Position numbers and translations under genes: made by a program | In this document: in pieces, positions 33,972-43,672 of the stretch | Layout: the number at the start of each line of letters is the position of its first letter | Numbering within the stretch: the stretch's first letter is position 1 | Assembly (NCBI GenBank): GCA_029945625.1 | Contig: JAQSCW010000054.1 | Location: 14,083-69,224 of the forward strand | Direction of reading: 5' to 3' | DNA: 55,142 bases | Origin: a bacterium | GTDB lineage: Bacteria > Bacteroidota > Bacteroidia > B-17B0 > Aurantibacillaceae | The notes under the pieces: model-generated | The model's database searches: none | Told to the model about the DNA's origin: nothing | Seen by the model: the letters and a program-made list of their open reading frames with translations, nothing else

Positions 33972-35093
33972 TTATTTTAGATTAATGAGTTCATTGGTAG
34001 TCAGCAGCAGGTCGGTAAACAGGATTTTTGGATTGGCGTTCCTTTCGATGTAATAATAATTGCTATTGAATTCTTCTACCAGACGTTCGTAATTCTTTTG
34101 ATTCACAAATGGTGCAAATTTTTCAAGAAATTGCCTTTCTTGTCCGCTTAATCGCACCAAATCTTTCGCCCCATAGTTATACATCAAACAGTCGCGAAAC
34201 ACTTCTAAGGCGTATTGCAGAAATTGTTTTTGACGTTCACGACCCGTCACTGCATTTTCTTCCACCCACTGCAAAGCCTTCCCACAATCAAACCTTAAGG
34301 CCAAGCGCATAAAACTTTGAAAATTACTTAGGAACGAAATGCTCTCCTCATTTTCGTTCAATAAACTCATGGCTTCAGAATAGCTTCCGTGCGCCAACAT
34401 GGCGGTTTGTGAAGCCACTTCAGAGCTCACGTTGAATTGCTCCATCAGTGCTTCTGAAATTTCCTTTTCGCTGCAATCGTAAAACTGAATCAATTGAACG
34501 CGTGATAAAATAGTTGCTAATAATTGTTCGGGATGATTGGCTACCAAAATAAAAATTGTTTTTTCAGGAGGTTCCTCTAGAATTTTCAATAATTTATTGG
34601 CCGACTCGGCATTCATCTTTTCGGGTTGCCAAATGAGCATGATCTTATAGGAGCCCTCATAGCTGGTGTAGCTTAACTTCCTTAAGATATCATTGGATTC
34701 CTCAACAGGGATTATAGGTTGTTTGTTCTCGGCGCTTATCTCACTAAACCAACCGTTTAAGGTGAGGTATGGATTTTGAAGAAAGGCCTCCCGGAACTCC
34801 TTAAGCAGATCATTGCTGCTTTTCACTTCTTTGTTTTTAGCAATGGGAAAAACAAAATGCAAATCGGGATGAATTAATTTGGAAACTTTATTGCAAGACA
34901 AACATACGCCACAAGGTCCGTTCTCCTTTTTGTCGCTACAATACAAATGCTGGGCGAAAGCAAGAGCGGCTGGCAAATTCCCGCATCCTTCCTTACCACT
35001 AAATAATAAAGCATGGGGCACGCGCTCCTCTCTCACCATCTTTGCGAGGTGAAGTTTAGGTTCTGTTTGACCAATAATTTGTGAATACAACAT
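33972..35093 (-). CDS. holB: DNA polymerase III delta-prime subunit (clamp loader)
   Basis: A 373-residue AAA+ protein that sits in the clamp loader placing the sliding clamp on DNA. Features are the opening IIGQTEPKLHLAKMVREERVPHALLFSG, a zinc-type cysteine cluster (YCSDKKENGPCGVCLSC), and the DnaX-like strand YKIMLIWQPEKMNAESANKLLKILEEPPEKTIFIL with a sensor SRVQLIQF. The nucleotide loop reads GKEGCGNLP instead of GxxGxGKT, so it does not bind ATP in the usual way. That is normal for delta-prime subunits, which distinguishes it from DnaX. The peptidyl-tRNA hydrolase gene lies 20 bp upstream on the same strand. Confidence 0.9.
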   Translation of the reverse strand: MLYSQIIGQTEPKLHLAKMVREERVPHALLFSGKEGCGNLPAALAFAQHLYCSDKKENGPCGVCLSCNKVSKLIHPDLHFVFPIAKNKEVKSSNDLLKEFREAFLQNPYLTLNGWFSEISAENKQPIIPVEESNDILRKLSYTSYEGSYKIMLIWQPEKMNAESANKLLKILEEPPEKTIFILVANHPEQLLATILSRVQLIQFYDCSEKEISEALMEQFNVSSEVASQTAMLAHGSYSEAMSLLNENEESISFLSNFQSFMRLALRFDCGKALQWVEENAVTGRERQKQFLQYALEVFRDCLMYNYGAKDLVRLSGQERQFLEKFAPFVNQKNYERLVEEFNSNYYYIERNANPKILFTDLLLTTNELINLK

Positions 35094-35113
35094 GCCTGCA
35101 AAAATTAGAGAAG

Positions 35114-35680
35114 TTACTTGGTATTATATTGATTCATGCATCGCTCCAAACCCATAAAGGTAAACGCCCTCACCGACTCTGCCGCCACATGAACTCTGTC
35201 CTGCAGTGTTATTAGTTCCTCGTCATTCCAGGTACCTAAAACATAATTCACCTGAGCGCCTTTATTAAATTCGTTACTGATCCCAAATCTTAAGCGCGGG
35301 TACTGGTTTGTACCGATGGTTTCCTGAATGCTTTTTAATCCATTATGTCCGCCATCACTCCCTTTCGGACCTATCCGAATTTTTCCAAAAGGCAAAGCCA
35401 ACTCATCCACCAATACCATCATGTGCTCTACTTTGATCTTTTCGGCCTGAAGCCAATAGTTGACAGCCTTACCACTTAAATTCATATAAGTAGTGGGTTT
35501 TAACACGACCAAACTTTTTCCTTTGTGTTTCACTTCGGCCACATCGGCATAACGTCCTGAACTAAATATTCCCCCTGCTTCCGAAACAAGTTTTTCGGCG
35601 ATCTTGAAGCCAATATTGTGACGCGTTTCCGCATATTCATCACCAATATTGCCTAAACCTACGATCAGGAATTTTGCCAT
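35114..35680 (-). CDS. pth: Peptidyl-tRNA hydrolase
   Basis: A 188-residue protein of normal length. It frees tRNA from prematurely released peptidyl-tRNA in the cytosol. Signature segments: FLIVGLGNIGDEYAETRHNIGF, with the catalytic H21 and N11, then VVLKPTTYMNLSGKAV, MVLVDELALPFGKIRI and GSDGGHNGLKSI. All expected active-site residues are present. It is followed by holB on the same strand and preceded by the SET-domain gene, 40 bp away. These are probably one transcript without functional linkage. Confidence 0.97.
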   Translation of the reverse strand: MAKFLIVGLGNIGDEYAETRHNIGFKIAEKLVSEAGGIFSSGRYADVAEVKHKGKSLVVLKPTTYMNLSGKAVNYWLQAEKIKVEHMMVLVDELALPFGKIRIGPKGSDGGHNGLKSIQETIGTNQYPRLRFGISNEFNKGAQVNYVLGTWNDEELITLQDRVHVAAESVRAFTFMGLERCMNQYNTK

Positions 35681-35720
35681 GTGTTTTGTGCTTTGTTACA
35701 TCAGAAAATACCTGCCCAAC

Positions 35721-36146
35721 TTATTTTACAACTTTACCATGGTAACCGTGCTTTATGTTGTAACGAATACAGGCCCAATATTCTTTGGTATAATCTACGA
35801 AAATTTCTTCTCCTGCTTTGATCGCTCGTTCCGCAACGATATAACATTTATCGTCAAAAATCTGGTACGAGGCATTGTTCTTACATCCTGGCACTTTACT
35901 CAATCCTGCCGCATCATTGGCATATCGGGCCTTGTGTTGAGGGGTTGAAAAAGCATCGATACAACGTTTTTTATTAACAAAAAACAAATACCCATCCTTG
36001 TTTTCTTTCACACGTTTTTCATATTCTTTCCACTCAATGATCTCTCCTTTATATTCAATGATCTTTTTGTTTTTTCTAATCGCGGTGGTCGTGAACAAAC
36101 CTTTTCCTGCATTTGGTAAAAGGGACTTCTTAACTTTTAGTGCCAT
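35721..36146 (-). CDS. SET-domain protein (putative lysine methyltransferase)
   Basis: A 141-residue protein, little more than a single SET domain. The first part (AGKGLFTTTAIRKNKKIIEYKGE) is the SET entry motif (G-K-G-x-F). RYANDAAGLSKVPGCKNNAS corresponds to the NHS/pseudoknot region, with N in place of the usual NH. EEIFVDYTKEYW gives the ELxxDY motif with the catalytic tyrosine. Bacterial SET proteins use S-adenosylmethionine to methylate lysines; the substrate here is unknown. It lacks pre-SET and post-SET cysteine clusters. It is upstream of pth on the same strand. Confidence 0.85.
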   Translation of the reverse strand: MALKVKKSLLPNAGKGLFTTTAIRKNKKIIEYKGEIIEWKEYEKRVKENKDGYLFFVNKKRCIDAFSTPQHKARYANDAAGLSKVPGCKNNASYQIFDDKCYIVAERAIKAGEEIFVDYTKEYWACIRYNIKHGYHGKVVK

Positions 36147-36299
36147 AATGGCGACAAAAATAAATTTTTATTGGATACAAAAAGGTGCTTTTAATAAATG
36201 TTGGTAAATATGATCTAAGTACGATGCGGGTGGCGCTAAAACATTTGACATCGCTAAAACCGCCCGATAAAACGCAACATGAGTATAGCGGGAAAAGCG

Positions 36300-37043
36300 T
36301 TAAAGAAAGCCCCCGGTCAATTGTATAAACGCAGCATTCTGCCGGGCCTCTTCGCGGGAAATCAATTCGACGCCATTTGGTGAAATAACTAGTAATTTAG
36401 TGCAATACTTTAAAAGTATTTCCAATTCATGTGAACTTACTACTACGCACTTCCCTTCTTTATGAGTAAGTTCCTGCAATAATGAGAACAGATCGTGTTT
36501 TGACGCATAATCCAAAAATGCACTGGGTTCATCAAACAAAAGAATGGGCGTTTGCTGGGCAAGTGCTTTTGCAATCATTGTTTTTTGAAACAACCCGTCG
36601 CTTAATTCCGTCACCGGTTTCTCTGTAAATGACTTAATTCCGCAACGATCAATGGCAGAATTAATAATGCTCCTATTTTCATTTGTAAGTCGATGAAAGG
36701 AATCGGTATAGGGAATCTGTCCCGCTGCCACTACATCAAACAAAGTCAAATTAAAACCTCCAATTTTTTCAGTAAGAACCACCGCAATCTTCCGGGCAAG
36801 ATCTTCAATTGACAATTCCCTTATTTCTCTTCCCTCAATAACTACTTCACCCTCCAAAAGAGGTAACAGGCCACATATGCTTCTTAAAAGTGTTGATTTT
36901 CCAACACCATTCAAGCCAACTATTCCCACCAGATCACCGGCATAAAAACTGAGATTCACCCGATGTAAAATATCCACCGTATGACCCGGCTTTTTATAGC
37001 CCATCCGAGCATTCACTATGCGTATATACTCTTTACGACTCAC
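36300..37043 (-). CDS. ABC transporter ATPase (metal-chelate/heme/B12 type)
   Basis: A 247-residue ATPase of the FecE/BtuD/HmuV class. Walker A is GLNGVGKST (43-51), Walker B is PILLFDEPSAFLDY, and the H-loop is VVSSHE. The C-loop reads ELSDGLFQKTMIAKAL rather than LSGGQ, as in several importer ATPases of Bacteroidota. It energises uptake through the permease encoded next to it, whose stop it overlaps by four bases. It is the last gene of a five-gene minus-strand run. Substrate class is inferred from the permease and binding protein: iron-siderophore, heme or cobalamin. Confidence 0.9.
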   Translation of the reverse strand: MSRKEYIRIVNARMGYKKPGHTVDILHRVNLSFYAGDLVGIVGLNGVGKSTLLRSICGLLPLLEGEVVIEGREIRELSIEDLARKIAVVLTEKIGGFNLTLFDVVAAGQIPYTDSFHRLTNENRSIINSAIDRCGIKSFTEKPVTELSDGLFQKTMIAKALAQQTPILLFDEPSAFLDYASKHDLFSLLQELTHKEGKCVVVSSHELEILLKYCTKLLVISPNGVELISREEARQNAAFIQLTGGFL

Positions 37044-38026
37044 CAGTGTTTGTTTTTAAACATCAAATAAATAACCAGTGGGGCACCAATAAACGTGGTG
37101 ATCATATTAATTGGCAGGCTAACTCCCACAACAACGGAATGACATAAAGTGTCAGAAAACAGCAAGATGATGGCTCCCAGGATCATGCTGGAAAAAAAGT
37201 GGACCTGCTGATGCGATGTAGAAAATATCATGCGGGATAGAATGGGCACCGCAATTCCCACAAAGGCAATGGGTCCACAAAAGGCGGTGGTAACACCTGT
37301 AAGCACGGAGGAGATCAGAATCAAATAAAATCGATTCGTGTTAAAATTAATTCCTACCCCTTGAGCATAAGCCTGGCCTAATAACAGGGCATTAAGAGGT
37401 TTCATAAAAAACACCAGTGCCAGCATCGAACCTAGTGCTACAGGAACATAAATTAGGAGGTCGGAGCCCGTAGTATTCGCCAACGAGCCCATGCCCCAAA
37501 CCACAAAACTCTTTAAACTTGTTGGATCCGAAAAGTACTCGAGTGAGGTTTGAATAGCACCGCAAATTTGTGAAAACATTAATCCAATCAATAACAACAC
37601 AATGTTACTGTTTACCTTTTTGGAAACAAGGAGAATAAGAAACGTAACGAGCAAACTGCCCGTAATAGCTGAGAGTACCAAAAAAGTCTTTCCAATAAAC
37701 AAATCAGACACCAAAAACACCGAATTGCCAGCCAAAATTCCGAGGGCTACCATCAAGGAAGCTCCCGAACTAATTCCCAATACATAAGGGCCCGCCAGTG
37801 GATTTCTAAAAATAATCTGTAAAATGAGTCCGGCTACCGAAAGTGTACTCCCTGCCACAATTGCCGTGATGGTTTTGGGAAAACGGATTTCCCTGAAAAT
37901 GAAATTCCCACTATTCAATGAATGCCAGCTAATGGTTTCGCTCCCACCATACATCAAACTGAGAAAGCACCCGATCAGAAATAGAGCGATAAGAATCAGA
38001 AATCGAATGAGGTTTGACTGTTTCAA
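37040..38026 (-). CDS. FecCD/BtuC-family ABC permease
   Basis: A 328-residue protein with about nine to ten membrane helices. Family segments are RFPKTITAIVAGSTLSVAGLILQIIFRNPLAGPYVLGISSGA in the first third, FLILLVSKKVNSNIVLLLIGLMFSQ, and AFCGPIAFVGIAVPILSRMI (the coupling region contacting the ATPase). It forms the inner-membrane channel of a type II importer for iron-siderophore, heme or vitamin B12. One base separates it from the binding-protein gene, and it overlaps the ATPase gene by four bases. Confidence 0.93.
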   Translation of the reverse strand: MKQSNLIRFLILIALFLIGCFLSLMYGGSETISWHSLNSGNFIFREIRFPKTITAIVAGSTLSVAGLILQIIFRNPLAGPYVLGISSGASLMVALGILAGNSVFLVSDLFIGKTFLVLSAITGSLLVTFLILLVSKKVNSNIVLLLIGLMFSQICGAIQTSLEYFSDPTSLKSFVVWGMGSLANTTGSDLLIYVPVALGSMLALVFFMKPLNALLLGQAYAQGVGINFNTNRFYLILISSVLTGVTTAFCGPIAFVGIAVPILSRMIFSTSHQQVHFFSSMILGAIILLFSDTLCHSVVVGVSLPINMITTFIGAPLVIYLMFKNKHW

Positions 38027-38027
38027 A

Positions 38028-39185
38028 TTACTTTAATGGTTGGTAATAATATAGGTCCTTGTTTATTTGCGACTTGAGCTCGGGGTGAAAGATCTGCGAA
38101 AGATCACTTAAAATGCGCTCCGGATGAATCATGCCCGTTTCCCAATAAATACTATACCCCTTGCTATTGGAATGTTTGGTGTTGTTAAACAACATTCCGC
38201 TTTTATAGGCCTTAAATTCGCCATAACGTGTTTCGTAACTAATTAACTCCTTTTTAGATTTTACCAGCGGTAAATTGATCCAGTAATCTGCCTCCTTTGC
38301 TTTGGCGTATACTTGCTCAAAACTTAAAGGTAAACTTCCCACATCGTTATTATCGGCCCACAGGTAATGAGCTCCTGCATCTCGTAAGATGCGGGCAACG
38401 TAACTTTTCCCCCCCGGCATATACCACACATCACCAAATTTTGTTTCACTAAATACCGATGGTTTCGTACGAGTAGCTGTACTCAATTTCAAGATCTTCA
38501 AATAGTTTTCTTCAACTTGCTTAAAAATAGAATCGGCCTCCTTTTTTCGATCTACAAAAGCCGCAAAAAATTTGATCCACTCGGCGCGCGCCAGCGGACT
38601 TTCTTCCAAATGATCCACACTTACGGCCACGGGAAGGCCGCTGAGTTTTAATTTCCGATCCACATCCTGTAGACCATCTCCCATGCCGAATGTAAAAATA
38701 ATATCCGGCCCCAACGTCACCGCTTGCTCAAGATCCAAAACGGGAGTTTTTGCAAGTTCCTTCAATTGCCCCCGTTCAAATTTTCTAATAATCTCCTCAT
38801 TATTTATATAATCAATATTATCAATAGCTGCTACACGCTCACTTTCCCCTAATTCGCAAAACATGGCAGCGTATATACTGCTTAAGGCAGCAATTTTTTG
38901 ACATGGCCTTTTAATGATCTCGTAGTTCTTATACCGCTGCCTTAAACCCACAGTGTCTTTAGACAGAACATACGCTGCTGTTGTATCATGGTTTTTTCGA
39001 TGGCCAAATAAATATACCAAGGCTATTTCACCGGTATTGACGATTGAAAAACGTTTGGCGTATTTGATTCCGGAATCTTCTACCGGTTGCTCAAACCCCG
39101 GACTTCGCGAAGCCTTTGGGTTATTACACGAAAGGAATAACAACCCTGTTAGGAACGAACAATATAGTAGTCCTTTAACTAACAT
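38028..39185 (-). CDS. ABC substrate-binding lipoprotein (BtuF/FepB type)
   Basis: A 385-residue protein with a lipobox at C20 (GLLFLSCNNPK). The two lobes of a type III binding protein are visible: RPCQKIAALSSIYAAMFCELGESERVAAID, TPVLDLEQAVTLGPDIIF, and in the second lobe PSVFSETKFGDVWYMPGGKSYVARILRDAG and LPLSFEQVYAKAKEADYWIN. It delivers the chelate to the permease in the periplasm. The first 18 bases of coding overlap the end of the histidine kinase gene by 11 bases. The exact ligand cannot be read from sequence. Confidence 0.9.
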   Translation of the reverse strand: MLVKGLLYCSFLTGLLFLSCNNPKASRSPGFEQPVEDSGIKYAKRFSIVNTGEIALVYLFGHRKNHDTTAAYVLSKDTVGLRQRYKNYEIIKRPCQKIAALSSIYAAMFCELGESERVAAIDNIDYINNEEIIRKFERGQLKELAKTPVLDLEQAVTLGPDIIFTFGMGDGLQDVDRKLKLSGLPVAVSVDHLEESPLARAEWIKFFAAFVDRKKEADSIFKQVEENYLKILKLSTATRTKPSVFSETKFGDVWYMPGGKSYVARILRDAGAHYLWADNNDVGSLPLSFEQVYAKAKEADYWINLPLVKSKKELISYETRYGEFKAYKSGMLFNNTKHSNSKGYSIYWETGMIHPERILSDLSQIFHPELKSQINKDLYYYQPLK

Positions 39186-40149
39186 GCATCTTTAACTCAA
39201 ATACAGTACCCGCGGGTGTATTGTCTTTTATTCCGATTTTTCCTTTATGTTTTTCTACCAGGTAATTTACAATAAACAATCCCAAACCGGTGCCTTTTGT
39301 CCTTCTGGTTTCCTCATTGCCGGCTCTGTAAAATTTGGTAAACACATATTCTTTGTCCTTATTTGGAATGCCGCAACCCTTGTCTGTCACAGTAATAATT
39401 GCCTCGTTCCTCACCCTGTGCAAGCCAACACGAATATCTATTTTCTCCACAGAGTATTTAATCGCGTTGTCCACCAAATTGGTAATTATGCTTGGAAATG
39501 CATGCACGTCAATAGTGCAAAACACGTCGGGTTCAATGTCAACAACCAAGTCTCCGCTCGTAATCTGTGGCAAATAATAACGGTTCAATACTTGAGGAAT
39601 AATCATGCTCAAATTCTGTTTCTCCTTTTTCAGCAGCACTTCGTCACTTTCGAGGCGACTGGCCAGAAGTATGTTATCAATAAGTCCGTTAAGGCGTTCT
39701 GTCTCTAATAATGCATTTTGGAGAAGGTGCTTCTGCGTATTTTCATCGAGCTTTTGTTTTTGGAGGGTTTGCAACTGCAATTTGGTAGCAGCAATTGGCG
39801 TTTTTAATTCATGGGTCACACTTAAGAAGAAATTTCGTTGTCGCTCATTGAGAACTGTTTCTTTGTCCATGGATTGTTTGATCTTGTAAATTCCGAACAG
39901 TAACAGGAGCAAAAACACTGTACCCTCGCTCACTATCATGACCGTTTGCGTGGTTTTTTTACGATGCAAGACAGAAAGATCGTGTAGGAGTTGCTGTTCA
40001 TTAGTAGAAGATAATTCCGTAAGTTTTTGCTTTTCATCAATGATGAGGCCGTTTTGTTTTACCAATAACAATTCCCACCACAAAAATTGCAGAATGATAT
40101 ACCCGAACAAAATGCTCAATATGACGATGGAGCGCGATTTAGTTTTCAT
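39175..40149 (-). CDS. Membrane sensor histidine kinase
   Basis: A 324-residue protein with two membrane helices (about 9-29 and 69-90) flanking a small periplasmic loop of about 40 residues. The DHp domain has H113 in SVTHELKTPIAATK. The ATPase domain has N-box NLVDNAIKYS, G1 DKGCGIP and G2 GTGLGLFIV. No response regulator gene is adjacent; the nearest PhoB-like regulators are more than 25 kb away. It overlaps mfd by 11 bases upstream and the binding-lipoprotein gene by 11 bases downstream, so it is made together with the importer. It may sense the nutrient or the state of the envelope. Confidence 0.92.
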   Translation of the reverse strand: MKTKSRSIVILSILFGYIILQFLWWELLLVKQNGLIIDEKQKLTELSSTNEQQLLHDLSVLHRKKTTQTVMIVSEGTVFLLLLLFGIYKIKQSMDKETVLNERQRNFFLSVTHELKTPIAATKLQLQTLQKQKLDENTQKHLLQNALLETERLNGLIDNILLASRLESDEVLLKKEKQNLSMIIPQVLNRYYLPQITSGDLVVDIEPDVFCTIDVHAFPSIITNLVDNAIKYSVEKIDIRVGLHRVRNEAIITVTDKGCGIPNKDKEYVFTKFYRAGNEETRRTKGTGLGLFIVNYLVEKHKGKIGIKDNTPAGTVFELKMHVS

Positions 40150-43100
40150 GCGGTTTCACTTCCGGGAATTGGATGAGGTTCTCAATTTGTGTCAGCACTT
40201 CCGACGATCGTTTCACAGAACCCACATCTTCAATAGCTAAATATAACTTTTTGTTCTGTTCTTTAAGCGTACATAAATTGGGATATTTTTGGGTGAATAA
40301 AAGTGCCGCCTGAAACATGGGACTCGAAAAATAAGCACTTTCCTGTTTGTACAGGAAATAAGCCAGCATTTTATTGTTCTTCAGAGTGAGTTTCTCAAAG
40401 CCAAGTTTCATCGCTTTCCAACGTAAGCGCACCACGTTTATCAATTCTATAGCTTCTGAGGGCAGTGGTCCAAATCGATCTCTGAGTCCTGCTTCAAAGG
40501 TAAAAAGTCCCTCTTCTTTTGTAATATTATCCAACTCGCGGTACAATAACAATCGTTCCGTTAAACTAGTTACATAGTTATCGGGAATTAGCAATTGCAG
40601 ATCCGTGTCCACCACAGTGTCTTTTACAAACTGCCGCGAAAACACAGAGGTATCGCTTACTTCATTTTCTTCCTGAATTTCTTTATACCAATCTTCTTCC
40701 TTCAATTCTTCCACCGCTTCGTTGAGAATCTTCATGTACGTATCAAATCCCATATCGTTGATAAAGCCGCTTTGTTCTCCGCCTAGTAAATTTCCGGCGC
40801 CTCTAATATCAAGATCCCGCATCGCGATCTGAAACCCACTGCCCAGATCACTAAAATCAACGATCGCCTTTAACCGTTTTCGTGCTTCAGTACTTAAGAG
40901 AATCTGTGATGGCGCTAACAAATAACAAAATGCTTTTTTATTGCTTCGTCCCACCCGGCCCCGCATTTGGTGTAAGTCACTCAAACCAAAATTCTGAGCA
41001 TCGTTAATAATAATGGTGTTTGCATTGCTGATATCGAGACCGCTTTCAATGATGGTGGTGGCCACCAGCACATCGTAATCTCCTTCCATAAATCCAAGCA
41101 TCACGTCTTCCAACTTATCACCATGCATTTGCCCGTGTCCAATAGCAATTCGTGCATCGGGCACCAACCGTTGAATGATGCCGGCAATGTCGCTGATGTT
41201 TTCCACTTTGTTGTGTACAAAAAACACCTGTCCACCTCTAGCCAGCTCATAACTCACGGCATCCCTTATCAGTTCTTCGTCAAATGTGTGTAGTTCGGTT
41301 TGCACAGGGTATCTGTTAGGAGGAGGTGTTGAAATGGCAGAGAGATCGCGTGCGCCCATTAAACTGAACTGAAGGGTCCGTGGAATTGGCGTGGCGCTTA
41401 GGGTGAGGGTATCCACATTGCTCTTAAATGTTTTTAATTTGTCTTTCACCCCCACGCCAAATTTCTGTTCCTCATCAATTACCAGCAGGCCCAAATCTTT
41501 GAATTTTACTTCTTTTCCAACCAGTTTATGCGTGCCAATCAAAATATCAATTCGACCTTCTTCCAATTTCTTTAAAATTTCCTTCACCTCCTTGGCACTT
41601 CTAAAACGGTTAATGTATTCTACGTTGCAGGGAAGCCCTTCCAAGCGGTCCTTAAAGGTTTTATAATGTTGATAGGCCAGAATGGTAGTGGGTACCAAAA
41701 CGGCCACTTGTTTGCTGTCGCACACCGCTTTAAATGCAGCGCGAATGGCGATCTCCGTTTTTCCAAAACCCACATCGCCGCAAACCAGCCGATCCATGGG
41801 ATGCGGACGTTCCATATCTCGTTTTACATCACGGGTTACTTTGATCTGATCGGGCGTATCTTCATAAATAAAAGAGGCCTCGAGTTCGTTCTGCAAATAA
41901 TTGTCTTTGGGAAAAGAATGCCCCGGTTTTGCTTTTCGTTCGGCATATAATTTAATAAGATCGTACGCGAGTTCCTTTACATTTCGTTTTGTTTTGTTCT
42001 TCAGATTCTGCCAGGTACTGCTTCCTAACTTATCAATACGGGGCACTTGCCCTTCTTTGCCGCTGTATTTGCTGATTCGGTGTAAACTGTGAATGCTTAC
42101 ATATAAGGCATCATTATCTTTGAACAACAGTTTTACACTTTCCTGTTCTTTGCCATTGATGTATAATTTTTGTAAACCTGCAAAGCGTCCAATGCCATGA
42201 TCGATGTGCGTCACATAATCTCCCGGATTTAGTGTAAGAAGCTCCTTGATGGTAAATGCCTCTGAAGTTTTGTATTTTAGTTCTTTAAGTTTAAACCGGT
42301 GGTAACGCTCAAAGATCTGATGATCGGTATAGATGGCGATTTTAAGATCATCGTCAATAAATCCTTCATGAATATTAAGTGACACATGGTGAATGAGTGA
42401 CTCATAGGTGCGGTGTTCATTTACCAGAAGGTCGTTAAAGATCGAGATCAGCCTTTGGGCTTGTTTGGCATTGTCGGTCAAAAAATAATTCTCATATCCT
42501 CTAGTACGATTTGCCTTCAGATTTCCTAGGAGCAAATCAAAATTTTTATTAAACCCCGGTTGAGGTTTCTGATTATACATTAGCACCTCTCCACCCAAAC
42601 TTGACTGAATTCCAAACTCAATACATCGAAACTCCTTCAGTTGATTCTTAAGATCAAGTCCCTGTGCAAATAATTTATCGGGCAACACTTGTTTTATTTC
42701 TCCGCCGTAAGTGACAAATGCCTGTTGGGCCTTTTCAAATTTTTTGTCAAACACATCTGCGGTATAGCTCAAATCATCCAGCAAAACGATGGTTGACTGC
42801 ACATCAAAATAATTCAACAGCAGGGCTTTTTCTTCGGTGAACACCGATGAGTTGATGTTGGGAATAACAGTAACAAAATCAAAATTAGCGGTAGATAATT
42901 GCGACACCGGATCAAAGGTGCGAATGGCTTCTACATCGTTGCCAAATAATTCGATGCGATACGGAAACTCATTTGCAAAGGAATAAATGTCGATAATGCC
43001 ACCTCGGATACTGAATTGTCCCGGCTCAAACACAAAATCAACGGAGGAAAACTGAAACGAATTCAAAAATTCAGAAATAAAATCAATCGATAATTTTTCT

Positions 43101-43525
43101 CCCTTTTTTATGAGGAGTGTGTGCTGGTGCAATTGTTTTTTAAGTGTCACCTTTTCGCAAAGCGCCTGAGGATAGGTGACCACAAAGCCACGAAACTGCT
43201 CCTTCGACAGAAGATTCAATACTTCTGCCCGTTCCTGAATGTTTGCATTGGTAGTTTTTTCTTCCTGATAGGGTTGTTTATAGCTTTCGGGAAAGAAGAG
43301 GACTTTTTGATCAGGCAGCAAGGCCGAAATATCATTCAGCAGATAGGCCGCCTTTTCTTTATCAGAGGCGAGAATAAAGATGTTCTGTTTTTTTTCTGTA
43401 AATAGTGAACGGGCCAAAAAAGACAAGGAGGATCCGTTTAAACCCTGAAACCAATAGTTTTGGTTAAGGTTTAGCCCCTGTACTTTCGGGTTAAAAATCC
43501 CACCCGGCAGGTTATTGAGAACCAT
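40139..43525 (-). CDS. mfd: Transcription-repair coupling factor Mfd
   Basis: A 1128-residue protein of normal length. It removes RNA polymerase stalled at DNA damage and recruits UvrA. Domains in order: UvrB-like homology region (about 1-350); RNA polymerase-interacting CarD-like domain (about 430-520, PGDYVTHIDHGIGRFAGLQK); SF2 helicase (about 560-900) with Walker A CGDVGFGKTEIA and the DEEQ box VIDEEQKFGV, motif III TLSATPIPRTL and motif VI QMRGRVGRS; C-terminal TRCF domain (about 960-1090). It leads an overlapping run of five minus-strand genes ending in an ABC importer. Confidence 0.97.
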   Translation of the reverse strand: MVLNNLPGGIFNPKVQGLNLNQNYWFQGLNGSSLSFLARSLFTEKKQNIFILASDKEKAAYLLNDISALLPDQKVLFFPESYKQPYQEEKTTNANIQERAEVLNLLSKEQFRGFVVTYPQALCEKVTLKKQLHQHTLLIKKGEKLSIDFISEFLNSFQFSSVDFVFEPGQFSIRGGIIDIYSFANEFPYRIELFGNDVEAIRTFDPVSQLSTANFDFVTVIPNINSSVFTEEKALLLNYFDVQSTIVLLDDLSYTADVFDKKFEKAQQAFVTYGGEIKQVLPDKLFAQGLDLKNQLKEFRCIEFGIQSSLGGEVLMYNQKPQPGFNKNFDLLLGNLKANRTRGYENYFLTDNAKQAQRLISIFNDLLVNEHRTYESLIHHVSLNIHEGFIDDDLKIAIYTDHQIFERYHRFKLKELKYKTSEAFTIKELLTLNPGDYVTHIDHGIGRFAGLQKLYINGKEQESVKLLFKDNDALYVSIHSLHRISKYSGKEGQVPRIDKLGSSTWQNLKNKTKRNVKELAYDLIKLYAERKAKPGHSFPKDNYLQNELEASFIYEDTPDQIKVTRDVKRDMERPHPMDRLVCGDVGFGKTEIAIRAAFKAVCDSKQVAVLVPTTILAYQHYKTFKDRLEGLPCNVEYINRFRSAKEVKEILKKLEEGRIDILIGTHKLVGKEVKFKDLGLLVIDEEQKFGVGVKDKLKTFKSNVDTLTLSATPIPRTLQFSLMGARDLSAISTPPPNRYPVQTELHTFDEELIRDAVSYELARGGQVFFVHNKVENISDIAGIIQRLVPDARIAIGHGQMHGDKLEDVMLGFMEGDYDVLVATTIIESGLDISNANTIIINDAQNFGLSDLHQMRGRVGRSNKKAFCYLLAPSQILLSTEARKRLKAIVDFSDLGSGFQIAMRDLDIRGAGNLLGGEQSGFINDMGFDTYMKILNEAVEELKEEDWYKEIQEENEVSDTSVFSRQFVKDTVVDTDLQLLIPDNYVTSLTERLLLYRELDNITKEEGLFTFEAGLRDRFGPLPSEAIELINVVRLRWKAMKLGFEKLTLKNNKMLAYFLYKQESAYFSSPMFQAALLFTQKYPNLCTLKEQNKKLYLAIEDVGSVKRSSEVLTQIENLIQFPEVKPHEN

Positions 43526-43630
43526 AGAAAGGTTAAAATTACGGATAAATTATTGTTTTTGCCGGCCTTTTTCCAATTGCTGAACTTCAAATTTTAACAG
43601 CCTTCCGGGTCTTTTCAATCATTAGTTTCC

Positions 43631-43638
43631 TATATTTG
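43631..43638 (+). promoter_or_regulatory. -7 promoter element for the CPPC secreted protein
   Basis: TATATTTG fits TAnnTTTG and lies 35 bp before the start at 43673, in the divergent gap from mfd. A TTTT at 43612-43615 is the only -33 candidate. Confidence 0.5.
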
Positions 43639-43672
43639 TTTCCCTCAAGGTAAAATAATAATCTAAATTAAT

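Noticed and set aside
33972-35093. Broken clamp-loader ATPase, because Walker A is degenerate
   Set aside because: Loss of ATP binding is usual for delta-prime subunits, so the gene is intact.
36300-37043. Defective ABC signature (LSDG for LSGG)
   Set aside because: This variant occurs in importer ATPases of the class and the other motifs are intact.
37040-39185. Cobalamin riboswitch controlling the importer
   Set aside because: The importer genes overlap or nearly touch their neighbours, leaving no space for a leader, and no B12-box sequence is seen.
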